9,022 nucleotides of DNA from Anaerolineales bacterium UBA6668 (GCA_002455215.1 DKKK01000160.1:1-9022), one strand, 5' to 3'. Shown: positions 1-8,054, numbered from the stretch's first letter. Program-made: numbers and translations. The notes: a model not told the origin generated them from the sequence alone.

Positions 1-123
1 CCCATCTAACAATCCCCGACTACACTAATGAGCGTTAAAACGTGTATTGATACGTAAGAACTGATACGACATTCGGCACGCGTGAAAGTTGTGACTGAAT
101 ACAAATTGATGTAAGGAGCCACT
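1..123. other. Upstream region of grpE, no gene and no CIRCE seen
   Basis: No convincing coding region is visible. I looked for a CIRCE operator (TTAGCACTC-N9-GAGTGCTAA) and for a sigma-70 promoter and found neither at good match. The only pattern is a direct repeat TGATACG at 48-54 and 62-68, spaced 14 bases, with a short dyad GTAT-TG-ATAC at 44-53. The grpE Shine-Dalgarno AAGGAG is at 113-118. The true promoter may lie before the window, for example ahead of an hrcA gene. Confidence 0.4.
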
Positions 124-663
124 ATGGCAGAAGAAGAAAACGTGCAAACAACCGCTGACCCTGAAGTTGACGCCCCTGTGCCTGAAACTAACTCGGAACT
201 GGAAGCGCTCCAAGCTCGCATTGTTGAGTTGGAAACGCAATCCAAAGCCAACCTGGATGGCTGGCAACGGGAACGTGCAGAATTTCAAAATTACAAACGG
301 CGTACCGATGGCAACATGGCAACCCTGCGCACTGAAGCCGCCGCCAAAGCGCTGGAAGGATTTTTACCCGTGATAGACGACCTGGAATTGGCTGTGAATA
401 GCCTACCTTCTGGCGATGAAACGGCAAACTTTACCAACGGGGTACGCTTGGTGCTACGCAAGGCGCTGGCTCAGCTAGAGAAAGAAGGCGTGACCCGCAT
501 TGCCACCGAACCCGGCATGGAGTATGACCCTAATTTGCACGAAGCCTTACTTTCTTCCCCTTCCGACCAGTACGAGAGCGGGCAGATTCTTAATGTCTTG
601 CGTCACGGCTACCAAGCCAACGGGCGAGTTTTACGCGCCGCGCAAGTTCAAGTGGTTGCATAA
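124..663 (+). CDS. grpE: GrpE, nucleotide exchange factor of DnaK
   Basis: GrpE is the cytoplasmic co-chaperone that releases ADP from DnaK so that ATP can bind and the client can leave; it works as a dimer and its long helix can act as a thermosensor. The protein has 179 aa, normal for the family. An acidic N-terminal tail (residues 1-25) is followed by a long helix-forming stretch (about 25-80) with the family-typical REFQNYKRR-like segment at 51-60. The LPVIDDLE segment (81-88) leads into the four-helix region, and the beta domain contains the GMEYDPNLHEAL segment (131-142) and the C-terminal GRVLRAAQV stretch. The start is supported by AAGGAG five bases before the ATG. dnaK follows after 54 A-rich bases on the same strand, so the two are probably co-transcribed. 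Confidence 0.97.
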   Translation: MAEEENVQTTADPEVDAPVPETNSELEALQARIVELETQSKANLDGWQRERAEFQNYKRRTDGNMATLRTEAAAKALEGFLPVIDDLELAVNSLPSGDETANFTNGVRLVLRKALAQLEKEGVTRIATEPGMEYDPNLHEALLSSPSDQYESGQILNVLRHGYQANGRVLRAAQVQVVA

Positions 664-717
664 GCAAAATAATACCTAAAAAAAGAAAACCAAAAAGATC
701 CAATCGAGGAAAAGACC

Positions 718-2616
718 ATGAGTAAAATTATCGGCATTGACTTAGGAACCACCAACTCGGTGGTAGCAGTGATGGAAGGGGGCGACCCAGTGGTAATCCC
801 CAGCAGTGAAGGGGCACGCTTAATCCCTTCCGTAGTCGCTTACAATAGCAAATCGAATGAACGCAGTGTCGGGCAAGTGGCACGCCGCCAAGCCATTACC
901 AACCCAGACAACACCATTTTCTCGGTGAAACGCTTTATGGGACGCAAATTTAGCGACCCGGAAGTGCAACACGCGCTCAAACTGGTGCCCTACAAAGTAA
1001 TTGCCGCCGCCAATGGCGATGTGCGCGTGGTGATGGGCGACAAAGACTATAGCCCGCAAGAAATTAGCGCCATGATTTTGGCAAAGCTTAAGGCAGATGC
1101 TGAAGCCTATTTGGGGCAAACGGTCACCCAAGCGGTCATTACCGTCCCCGCCTACTTCAACGATGCCCAGCGCCAAGCCACCAAGGATGCCGGACGCATT
1201 GCCGGTTTGGAAGTTCAGCGCATTATCAACGAACCCACCGCCAGTTCGCTCGCTTACGGGCTAGACAAATCCAACGACCACACCATCATCGTCTATGACT
1301 TGGGTGGTGGCACTTTTGACGTGTCGGTGTTGGATGTGGGCGATGGCGTGTTTGAAGTGCGTGCCACCAATGGCGACACCTATTTGGGTGGCGATGACTT
1401 CGACCTGCGCATTATGGACTGGCTAGCAGATGAATTTAAGAAAGAGCAAGGCATTGACTTGCGCAATGACCGCCAAGCCTTGCAACGCTTGAAAGAACCC
1501 GCCGAAAAAGCCAAGATCGAACTCTCCAGCGTGATGCAAACAGAAATCAACCTGCCCTTCATCACCGCCGATGCCAGCGGACCCAAGCACTTAAACGTTA
1601 CCCTAACCCGCTCCAAACTGGAGCAATTGACCCAAGACTTAATTGCCCGCACGATGGAACCCATCAAGAAGGCATTGGCAGATGCCAAGCTTTCACCCAG
1701 TGATGTGCATGAAGTGGTGCTGGTCGGTGGAATGACCCGTATGCCGATTGTGCAAGAAACAGTGCGAAAATTCTTTGGCAAGGACCCTCACAAGGGTGTG
1801 AACCCCGATGAAGTGGTGGCAATTGGTGCGGCAATCCAAGCGGGTGTGTTGGGCGGGCAGGTGAAGGACGTGCTACTCTTGGACGTTACGCCGCTCACCC
1901 TGAGCATCGAAACGTTGGGCGGCGTGGCAACCCCGCTCATCGAGCGCAACACCACCATCCCCGCCAAGAAGAGCCAAGTGTTCTCCACTGCTAGCGACAT
2001 GCAAACCAGTGTGGAAATCAACGTGGTGCAAGGCGAACGCCCAATGGCGGCTGATGATAAGAGCCTGGGCAAGTTCATCTTGGATGGCATTCCATCTGCC
2101 CCACGCGGTGTACCCCAAGTGGAAGTGACCTTTGACATTGATGCAGACGGCATTTTGAACGTCAGTGCCACCGACAAAGCCACCAACCGCAGTCAACGCA
2201 TTACCATTCAGCCGAGCAGTGGCTTGAATGATGCCGAAATCCAACGCATGACCCGCGAAGCCGAACAATACAAGGAAGCGGATCGCCAACGTAAGGAACA
2301 AGTGGAAGTGCGCAACACCGGCGACTCCACCGTGTATCAAGCGCAACGCACCTTGAAAGATTTGGAAGGCAAAGTGAACGAAGCCGACAAAGCCGCTGTG
2401 GAAGCCAAAATCCAAGCCTTGCAAACGGCACTCGCTGGCACCGATGCCAACGCCATTCGCACTGCCACCGAAGCCGTGCAAGCCGAAATTGGGCGTGTTG
2501 CCACCGCCGCTTACCAAGCAGGTGCGACCCCCGGCGGCAATGCTAACCCGGGCAATGCATCCAGCAGTGGCAAATCGGACGATGATGTGATTGAAGGCGA
2601 GTTCACCGAATCCTAA
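718..2616 (+). CDS. dnaK: Molecular chaperone DnaK (Hsp70)
   Basis: DnaK is the ATP-dependent Hsp70 chaperone that binds exposed hydrophobic peptides, cycling with DnaJ and GrpE. The 632-aa length is typical. The nucleotide-binding domain covers about residues 1-383, with the phosphate-1 motif IDLGTTNS (7-14), phosphate-2 motif [13 protein letters not shown] (193-205) and adenosine motif [11 protein letters not shown] (333-343). The interdomain linker VKDVLLLDV is at 382-390. The substrate-binding beta domain and helical lid follow, and the tail is Gly/Asn/Ser-rich and ends in [12 protein letters not shown], close to the usual acidic EEVD-like bacterial tail. Residue 261 is Pro in [13 protein letters not shown], where E. 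coli DnaK has Ala. A Shine-Dalgarno GAGGA at 706-710 supports the start. A strong hairpin follows the stop codon, so much of the transcription from grpE-dnaK should end before dnaJ. Confidence 0.99.
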   Translation: MSKIIGIDLGTTNSVVAVMEGGDPVVIPSSEGARLIPSVVAYNSKSNERSVGQVARRQAITNPDNTIFSVKRFMGRKFSDPEVQHALKLVPYKVIAAANGDVRVVMGDKDYSPQEISAMILAKLKADAEAYLGQTVTQAVITVPAYFNDAQRQATKDAGRIAGLEVQRIINEPTASSLAYGLDKSNDHTIIVYDLGGGTFDVSVLDVGDGVFEVRATNGDTYLGGDDFDLRIMDWLADEFKKEQGIDLRNDRQALQRLKEPAEKAKIELSSVMQTEINLPFITADASGPKHLNVTLTRSKLEQLTQDLIARTMEPIKKALADAKLSPSDVHEVVLVGGMTRMPIVQETVRKFFGKDPHKGVNPDEVVAIGAAIQAGVLGGQVKDVLLLDVTPLTLSIETLGGVATPLIERNTTIPAKKSQVFSTASDMQTSVEINVVQGERPMAADDKSLGKFILDGIPSAPRGVPQVEVTFDIDADGILNVSATDKATNRSQRITIQPSSGLNDAEIQRMTREAEQYKEADRQRKEQVEVRNTGDSTVYQAQRTLKDLEGKVNEADKAAVEAKIQALQTALAGTDANAIRTATEAVQAEIGRVATAAYQAGATPGGNANPGNASSSGKSDDDVIEGEFTES

Positions 2617-2637
2617 ATCGTTTTTCACAAAACAGGT

Positions 2638-2672
2638 AAAATAGGGACACAAACCATTTGTGTCCCTATTTT
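2638..2672 (+). terminator. Rho-independent terminator after dnaK
   Basis: A perfect 16-bp inverted repeat: left arm 2638-2653 (AAAATAGGGACACAAA), a three-base CCA spacer, right arm 2657-2672. The right arm ends in TATTTT and the left arm begins with AAAATA, so the hairpin could work in both directions, but only the + strand is transcribed here. It starts 22 bases after the dnaK stop codon. It implies that dnaJ is either expressed from its own promoter or by read-through. Confidence 0.85.
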
Positions 2673-2682
2673 CGTATCAATC

Positions 2683-2734
2683 GCACTTAAAACCAGTAAA
2701 GTGCCGTGTTTTACCAAAACCCACTTTGCAAAGT
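2683..2734 (+). promoter_or_regulatory. dnaJ leader with four alternating complementary arms (CIRCE-like outer pair)
   Basis: The spacer between the dnaK terminator and dnaJ contains arm A GCACTT (2683-2688), arm B AAAGTGC (2698-2704), arm C CACTTT (2722-2727) and arm D CAAAGT (2729-2734). A pairs with B (6 bp). B pairs with C (6 bp), enclosing a second hairpin GTTTT-acc-AAAAC (2708-2720). C and D together form the perfect 12-base palindrome ACTTTGCAAAGT (2723-2734). The A/B pair keeps the GCACT...AGTGC core of CIRCE, the HrcA operator, but with 12 rather than 11 bases between the cores and without the outer TTA/TAA. It could be a protein operator with repeated half-sites or an RNA leader with competing folds. 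The function is not established by sequence. Confidence 0.35.
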
Positions 2735-2759
2735 TAGCCCTTCATCTTTTTCTTGAACT

Positions 2760-3905
2760 ATGTCGCAAAGAGATTATTACGAAGTGCTGGGTGTGCCACG
2801 CACCGCCAGCCCAGATGACCTAAAAAAAGCCTTTCGCCAAAAAGCAAAGCAACTACACCCAGATGTAAATAAATCTCCCACTGCTGAAGCGGAGTTTAAG
2901 GAAGTGGGTGAAGCCTATGGCGTGTTAAGCGATGCCGACAAACGCGCCCGCTATGACCGCTTTGGACACGCAGGCGTAAACAACATGGGTGGGGGTGGCA
3001 CCGGTGGGTTCGGCTTTGACCCCAGCGACTTTGGCGACCTTTCCGATGTATTTGAAGCCTTTTTTGGCGGCGGCACGCGCACTGGCGGGCGCAATCGTAC
3101 CCGCGCCGGGCAGGATATTCGCGTGGATTTGCGGATTAGCTTTGAAGAAGCGGTGAAAGGTGGTTCGAAGGAAGTAGAAATTCAACGCATTGAAAGTTGC
3201 TCCCGCTGTAACGGGAAGCGTGCTGAGCCGGGCTCGACACCTAGCCGCTGTAGCATGTGCAACGGGCAAGGCACGGTGCGCCGGCGTGCCCAAACCATCT
3301 TTGGCATGGTGGAGCAAACCAGCGAATGCCCAAACTGCGGTGGCACGGGCGAAACCATCCCCAATCCTTGCCACCAATGCCAAGGCTCCGGCAAAGTCCG
3401 CATGAATCGTACCGAGCGCTTTGATATTCCTGCTGGCGTAGATAGCGGCATTCAAATGCGCGTCTCGGGCAAGGGACACGCTGGCAGTAATGGCGGTCCA
3501 AACGGCAATGTCTACATTGTCTTTCAAGTTGAACCCCACAAATATTTTCACCGCCGCGATGATGACATTGTACTGACCTATGATATCAACATGGTACAAG
3601 CCGCATTGGGTGTTGACTTGACCGTACCCACCATAGATGGCACCCATGAACTGCGCATTCCAGCGGGTACACAGACTGGCGAAGTGTTTCGCATTCGAGG
3701 GCAGGGCGCTCCCCACCTGCAAGCCGATGGGCGGGGCATGCGTGGTGACCAACTGGTGATTATCAACGTCACCGTCCCCAAAAAGCTCAACGCGCAACAG
3801 CAAGACATTCTCCGTCAGTTCGCCGAAACCCTGGACGAACAGCACCAACCGCGCAAACAACAAGACAAAGGCTTTTTTGACAGCCTGAAAGATCTCTTTA
3901 ATTAG
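2760..3905 (+). CDS. dnaJ: Chaperone protein DnaJ (Hsp40)
   Basis: DnaJ binds unfolded clients and stimulates DnaK ATPase activity in the cytoplasm. The 381-aa protein has the full type I layout. The J domain (about 4-68) carries the HPD motif at 33-35. The Gly/Phe-rich linker spans about 75-110. The zinc-finger domain spans 147-210 with four Cys pairs (147/150, 164/167, 190/193, 204/207), and the C-terminal client-binding and dimerisation domains follow. Three zinc repeats are canonical CxxCxGxG; the first reads CSRCNGKR, so its final Gly is Arg. The start fits the family (J domain begins at residue 5), but there is no Shine-Dalgarno sequence; the preceding bases are pyrimidine-rich. A terminator and a structured spacer separate it from dnaK, and prmA follows after 18 bases. 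Confidence 0.98.
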   Translation: MSQRDYYEVLGVPRTASPDDLKKAFRQKAKQLHPDVNKSPTAEAEFKEVGEAYGVLSDADKRARYDRFGHAGVNNMGGGGTGGFGFDPSDFGDLSDVFEAFFGGGTRTGGRNRTRAGQDIRVDLRISFEEAVKGGSKEVEIQRIESCSRCNGKRAEPGSTPSRCSMCNGQGTVRRRAQTIFGMVEQTSECPNCGGTGETIPNPCHQCQGSGKVRMNRTERFDIPAGVDSGIQMRVSGKGHAGSNGGPNGNVYIVFQVEPHKYFHRRDDDIVLTYDINMVQAALGVDLTVPTIDGTHELRIPAGTQTGEVFRIRGQGAPHLQADGRGMRGDQLVIINVTVPKKLNAQQQDILRQFAETLDEQHQPRKQQDKGFFDSLKDLFN

Positions 3906-3923
3906 CAAACAAACCGTTCACTC

Positions 3924-4898
3924 ATGCCTATCCATCCTGACACTCCCGGTTACACAGCCAATGACTGGTTAGAAGTTTCCATTACCGTAAGTGGCGAAAT
4001 TGCCGAAGCGGTTGCCGAAATCTTGAGCAAATACGCCTTTCAAGGGGTATTGTTTGAGCCAGCACAAACAGTGGACTACCCCGACTATGATGACCCGAAC
4101 AGCGTGCCTTTTGAAGTGTTAGAAACTGCCGTGCGGGTGATTGCCTACCTACCCACCACCCCTGACCTTGAAGAGAAGCGTCAACGGCTAGAACATGATT
4201 TGTGGCCCCTGCAAATGATCGCGCGTGCCGCCAATTTGGAATTTCCGGCACCCATCTATACGCCAGTGGCACAACGTGATTGGGGTGAACTGTGGAAGCA
4301 ACACTACCGCCCGCTGGAGATTGGTGAGCGCTTGATGGTAGTGCCCGCTTGGGAAGACCCACAGGTGGCTGGTGAGCGCATTGCGATCTTGATGGATCCG
4401 GGGCAAGCCTTTGGCACTGGCACGCACCCTTCCACCCAGTTGTGTATGCGTGCCTTGGAGCAAACTGTCCAACCCGGCATGAAGGTGCTGGACTTGGGTT
4501 GTGGGAGTGGCATCTTGGCAATTACAGCCGCAAAGCTGGGGGCGGGGCAGATTGACGGCTTTGATATCGAAGCGCAATCGGTCAAATCCACGCTGGAAAA
4601 TGCTACCCGCAATGCGGTACAAACCCACATTACTGCCACACAAGGCTCGGTAACCGAAGCGATTGCCGCTGGTCCTTATGACTTAGCGGTGGTCAATATC
4701 TTGGCAAAGGTGATTATCCTGCTGTTTGGGCAGGGGCTGGCAAACACCCTGCGTCCGGGGGCAAAAATGGTGCTGGCAGGTATTCTGGAAGAGCAAGCCG
4801 CCGAAGTGATTGCAATTGCCGAACAAGCCGGGCTGGTACATCTCAGTACAACGCCGCAAACGGATTGGGTGGGAATTGTGGTGCAAAAACCGGCTTAG
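3924..4898 (+). CDS. prmA: Ribosomal protein L11 methyltransferase PrmA
   Basis: PrmA uses S-adenosylmethionine to trimethylate amino groups of ribosomal protein L11. The 324-aa protein is slightly longer than the roughly 290-300 aa of many homologues. The N-terminal substrate-recognition domain (about 1-115) is followed by the linker and a class I methyltransferase fold. Visible signatures are DPGQAFGTGTHPST (158-171), the SAM-binding LDLGCGSG (189-196), the acidic GFDIE strand (212-216) and NILA (258-261), the PrmA counterpart of motif IV. It lies 18 bases after dnaJ with no Shine-Dalgarno sequence, so it is probably co-transcribed with dnaJ; a dnaJ-prmA order is common in several phyla. 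Its TAG stop directly abuts the radA stop on the other strand and no terminator hairpin lies between them. Confidence 0.96.
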   Translation: MPIHPDTPGYTANDWLEVSITVSGEIAEAVAEILSKYAFQGVLFEPAQTVDYPDYDDPNSVPFEVLETAVRVIAYLPTTPDLEEKRQRLEHDLWPLQMIARAANLEFPAPIYTPVAQRDWGELWKQHYRPLEIGERLMVVPAWEDPQVAGERIAILMDPGQAFGTGTHPSTQLCMRALEQTVQPGMKVLDLGCGSGILAITAAKLGAGQIDGFDIEAQSVKSTLENATRNAVQTHITATQGSVTEAIAAGPYDLAVVNILAKVIILLFGQGLANTLRPGAKMVLAGILEEQAAEVIAIAEQAGLVHLSTTPQTDWVGIVVQKPA

Positions 4899-6293
4899 TT
4901 AGGCAGGTTTTTCTTCACTTTTGAGCGCAATGCCCAATGCTTCGCGCAGAGAACGCGCTTCTAGCACCTGAATCCCGCTAGGGTAGGGCTGATTGGGGCG
5001 TAGGCTTTTGGGCACTATCGCCTTGCGAAAGCCCAATTTGGCGGCTTCTTTGAGCCGGGCATTTAACTGACCCACCGCACGCAGTTCGCCCGACAATCCC
5101 ACTTCACCGATCATCGCCATATCGGCAGGTACAGCCACATCGCGCACCGAACTGGCAATGGCGATGGCGATGGCTAGGTCAGCGGCAGGCTCTTCCACTG
5201 TCATACCTCCCACTACATTGACAAATACATCTTGCTCATGCAGGCGTAAGCCGACCCGTCGAGTGAGAACGGCGGTCAGAAGCAGGAGGCGGTTCATATC
5301 CACCCCGTTGGGGGTACGGCGCGGATTGCCAAAGGTGGTAGGGCTGGCTAGGGCTTGCACTTCCACCAGTAGGGGGCGTGTCCCTTCCATCGTGACTGCA
5401 ATGGCACTTCCGGCGGTGTTGACCATGCGTTCTGCCAAAAAGGCTTCACTGGGGTTGCGTACTTCCACCATGCCATGCCCGTGCATTTCAAAAACGCCTA
5501 CTTCATTGGTTGCGCCAAAGCGGTTTTTTACCCCGCGCAAGAGTCGGTAACTGTGATGACGGTCGCCTTCTAGATACAGCACGGTGTCTACCATGTGTTC
5601 CAACACGCGCGGACCGGCAAGCGTGCCTTCTTTGGTAACGTGCCCGATTAGAAAGAGTGCCATGCCGCTGGTTTTGGCAAAGGTGGTTAGGCGGGCGGCA
5701 CATTCGCGCACTTGGCTAACGGAGCCAGCGGTCGAGTTAACTTCAGTACTGAAGGTGGTTTGGATGGAGTCGACGATGGCAAGCCGCGCTTGAGCGCTTT
5801 GCAAATGTTCGAGAATATTTTCTAGGTTGGTTTCGGTCAGCAGGAGCAAGCCGCTAGGGAAGGGTTTTTCACCATACAGTCGCTCGGCACGCATCTTGAT
5901 TTGGCGGGCGGATTCTTCACCGGAGATGTACAGTACGGAACCAGCCGTTTCTGCCATGCTGGCGGCAATTTGCAGGAGTAGGGTGCTTTTGCCAATGCCG
6001 GGGTCGCCGCCAATCAGAACCACACTGCCCGGCACAATGCCCCCTCCCAGCACCCGCGAGAATTCTTCAATGGGAAGCAGAAAACGCGGTTCGGGGTCAC
6101 TTTCCACTTCGGACAGGCGGCGCGGCACATTGGCGGTGGGCGTGCCACCACGCCGTGGGCTGTTGACAAGCACCGCCGCTTCGACTACTTCTTGCAGGGT
6201 TCCCCATTCCCCACATTGTGGGCAACGTCCCATCTGGCGGGCGAATTTTCTGCCGCAATTGGAGCATTCATACTCGATACGTGGTTTGGACAT
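4899..6293 (-). CDS. radA: DNA repair protein RadA (Sms)
   Basis: RadA is a RecA-like ATPase/helicase that promotes branch migration of recombination intermediates. The 464 aa match the family length. Domains in order: an N-terminal zinc finger with Cys 10, 13, 24 and 27; a RecA-like ATPase core with Walker A GDPGIGKST (96-104), Walker B LAIVDS (171-176) and the RadA-specific KNRFG motif (256-260); and a C-terminal Lon-protease-like domain (about 300-460). In the Lon-like domain the stretch EEPAADLA occupies the place of the Lon catalytic serine, so it is not expected to be a protease, as is normal for RadA. No Shine-Dalgarno sequence precedes the ATG. The start is 15 bases after the stop of the upstream nuclease-like gene on the same strand, so radA could be read from the restriction-modification transcript. 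It converges on prmA. Confidence 0.98.
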   Translation of the reverse strand: MSKPRIEYECSNCGRKFARQMGRCPQCGEWGTLQEVVEAAVLVNSPRRGGTPTANVPRRLSEVESDPEPRFLLPIEEFSRVLGGGIVPGSVVLIGGDPGIGKSTLLLQIAASMAETAGSVLYISGEESARQIKMRAERLYGEKPFPSGLLLLTETNLENILEHLQSAQARLAIVDSIQTTFSTEVNSTAGSVSQVRECAARLTTFAKTSGMALFLIGHVTKEGTLAGPRVLEHMVDTVLYLEGDRHHSYRLLRGVKNRFGATNEVGVFEMHGHGMVEVRNPSEAFLAERMVNTAGSAIAVTMEGTRPLLVEVQALASPTTFGNPRRTPNGVDMNRLLLLTAVLTRRVGLRLHEQDVFVNVVGGMTVEEPAADLAIAIAIASSVRDVAVPADMAMIGEVGLSGELRAVGQLNARLKEAAKLGFRKAIVPKSLRPNQPYPSGIQVLEARSLREALGIALKSEEKPA

Positions 6294-6308
6294 AGTTGCG
6301 CGGTTAGG

Positions 6309-7094
6309 TTAATCAACGATTTGGAATTTCTCGCTTCGGACAAGCTCGATGGAGTTGTAGTCAGCTACTTCTTTAAATGTGAACTGCCAAAATGAAAAGT
6401 CGTTGCCGGATTTTTCGAAAAACAGCGTATAGACTTGTTTGGATGTTTTGAGATGCTCACTCCATTGGCGAAATGGGTAATATAGTTGTCGAATGATGGT
6501 ATTCTTTGCCAGCGAATTTTTTGCTTCAACCAATACAACTTGCGTCTTTCCTTCGTAACCAGCATCCACTTCAGTTTGTACGCTTTCCACTGTAATTGAT
6601 TGTTTGCCAACCCGAAAATCAAACCTTGGCGTGTACTTTCGCCCACGAATGGTCAACACAAGGCTGTCGTCATTCATAAAGCTACGAACCAAGCTAACTG
6701 CGTAGGCATAATCCAAAAATTGCATTTCAGAATTGCCAATGGTGGCTGTTATGGGTTGAAAGTCCAGTTTTGGTTTGTAAATTTGAGTGTTCTTTTCTAT
6801 TCGGGGAATATCCACATAACCTTCACCTTTTACCATGCTGTACTTGCCGTTTTGGGTGGGAAGGATGAAAAGCCTATTTTGCTGAAAAATGGCAGGTGTC
6901 GATTCACGCGTATCTAATTTGCATAAAATGCGCACTTCGCGTTGACTGGTATTTTTAAAATGGGAAGTGGCGTTTTTGATTTGTTCGGCGGATATGGAAA
7001 ATGGGGCGTGGTCAAAATCATGCGAGAGAATGTCGTATTTGTCGAAAATCGCTTGCCAAGCAATATCTACTGGTCTCAGGTTATTCGCTTTCAT
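6309..7094 (-). CDS. Probable type II restriction endonuclease, PD-(D/E)XK fold
   Basis: The 261-aa protein most likely cuts DNA that the adjacent methyltransferase has not modified. I do not recognise a characterised enzyme. The middle shows a PD-(D/E)XK signature: Glu175 and Asp177 in TEVDAGYEG, then the beta strand QVVLVEAKN with Glu190 and Lys192 of the ExK half, followed by the basic/aromatic helix IRQLYYPFRQW (201-211) that often follows this core in uncharacterised restriction enzymes. The N-terminal 150 residues show no motif I know and may hold specificity. There is no signal peptide or membrane segment. Its ATG overlaps the last 14 bases of the methyltransferase gene in another frame (shared ATGAAAGCGAATAA), implying translational coupling, so that nuclease follows methylase. 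The gene is visibly AT-richer than radA or dnaK, as expected of acquired DNA. Assignment to nuclease is strong by motif and context; the recognition site is unknown, GATC being the first guess from the partner. Confidence 0.75.
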   Translation of the reverse strand: MKANNLRPVDIAWQAIFDKYDILSHDFDHAPFSISAEQIKNATSHFKNTSQREVRILCKLDTRESTPAIFQQNRLFILPTQNGKYSMVKGEGYVDIPRIEKNTQIYKPKLDFQPITATIGNSEMQFLDYAYAVSLVRSFMNDDSLVLTIRGRKYTPRFDFRVGKQSITVESVQTEVDAGYEGKTQVVLVEAKNSLAKNTIIRQLYYPFRQWSEHLKTSKQVYTLFFEKSGNDFSFWQFTFKEVADYNSIELVRSEKFQIVD

Positions 7095-8046
7095 AATTCA
7101 TGATGAGCAATTCTGTGATTTTGCCGCGTTTTTCTCCATTACTGTTAATCATGCGCGAAGCTTGTACTTTTTTAATCACAAAATTAGGGTACAGATCTTG
7201 GAAAAAAGAGTCTTCGTGGTTGATATTTTGTGGGTCGGAGTTGCTGAGCATTAATTTTGCGCCCATGCTGTGCAGTTCTGCGTAATAATTTGCCAAACGG
7301 ATTTGCGCAAGATCGTCAAAATCATCCACTTGATAGGATTTAAAACTGGATGTTGCGCTGATAGGCAAATAGGGTGGGTCAAAATAAACGAATGTATTTT
7401 GATTGACATGCGGGCGACACGTACTGAAATCGCCATGATAAATTTCGGTACGTTGTAAAATGGCTGAACAATCACGGAGTATTCTCGGGAAACAGATTTG
7501 TGGGTTTTTGTAACTTCCAAACGGCACATTAAAGCCCCCTTTGGCATTTACCCGAAACAAGCCGTTATAACAGGTTCGATTGAGAAAGATAATTTGGGCA
7601 GTTCTTTCAACATTGGGTAAGGTATAGTTTGTGGTAGCTCGATTAAGATTAAATGCTGAGCGGGTCGAGTAAAAGAATTCTTCTTGTTCGCTATCAGTCA
7701 AAGCATGATAACGTTGCTCTAATTCGCTCAAGTAAAAAATCAGTGATTCTACAGAATTTTGGATGGTTCGATAAGCTAAGATTAATTCTTGATTGATATC
7801 TGAAATAACAAATTTTTCAATTGAAAATTGCGAAGCCAGGTAAAAAAAAACTGCCCCACTGCCAATAAAGGGTTCAACATAGGTGGTAATCTTTCCAGCC
7901 GCCAAACTCGGTGGAAAAAATTGTGCTAGTTGCTCCAACAACTGTGTCTTACCTCCTGCCCATTTCAGAAAAGGTTTGGGTTTGGGTAAATACAATTCAG
8001 GGCTAGATAGATTAGGCAGGTCAAGTTGGTATCCAATCGGCTTCAT
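7081..8046 (-). CDS. Dam/DpnM-family DNA adenine-N6 methyltransferase
   Basis: This enzyme transfers a methyl group from S-adenosylmethionine to the N6 of adenine in a short DNA site, here most likely protecting the host from the adjoining nuclease. The 321-aa protein has the alpha-class (D12 class) order: motif X PFLKWAGGKTQLL (25-37), SAM-binding motif I VEPFIGSGAVFF (57-68), the acidic ISDINQEL segment (81-88), the family stretch FLNRTCYNGLFRVN (154-167) with VPFGSY after it, and catalytic motif IV DPPY (223-226). Overall it resembles the DpnII-system methylases and Dam, which modify GATC, but specificity can differ within the family. A 20-residue extension precedes motif X. A TATAAT box ends 8 bases before the ATG with no Shine-Dalgarno sequence, suggesting leaderless translation. 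The 3' end overlaps the nuclease gene by 14 bases. Confidence 0.93.
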   Translation of the reverse strand: MKPIGYQLDLPNLSSPELYLPKPKPFLKWAGGKTQLLEQLAQFFPPSLAAGKITTYVEPFIGSGAVFFYLASQFSIEKFVISDINQELILAYRTIQNSVESLIFYLSELEQRYHALTDSEQEEFFYSTRSAFNLNRATTNYTLPNVERTAQIIFLNRTCYNGLFRVNAKGGFNVPFGSYKNPQICFPRILRDCSAILQRTEIYHGDFSTCRPHVNQNTFVYFDPPYLPISATSSFKSYQVDDFDDLAQIRLANYYAELHSMGAKLMLSNSDPQNINHEDSFFQDLYPNFVIKKVQASRMINSNGEKRGKITELLIMNYESE

Positions 8047-8054
8047 AGGTAGAA

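Noticed and set aside
48..68. Direct repeat TGATACG upstream of grpE as a possible operator
   Set aside because: Only two 7-base copies, no dyad of good length, and no recognisable promoter nearby; too weak to call.
1873..2652. 259-codon open frame antisense to dnaK
   Set aside because: It is a shadow of the dnaK substrate-binding and lid region, rich in Gly/Phe/His from reverse-complemented codons, and it crosses the dnaK terminator.
2925..3908. Long (327-codon) open frame antisense to dnaJ
   Set aside because: It lies wholly over a full-length, clearly conserved dnaJ; its composition follows the codon pattern of dnaJ and shows no domain or start site.
7251..7547. 98-codon frame inside the methyltransferase gene on the same strand
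   Set aside because: It is an overlapping out-of-frame shadow of the conserved methyltransferase region containing DPPY.
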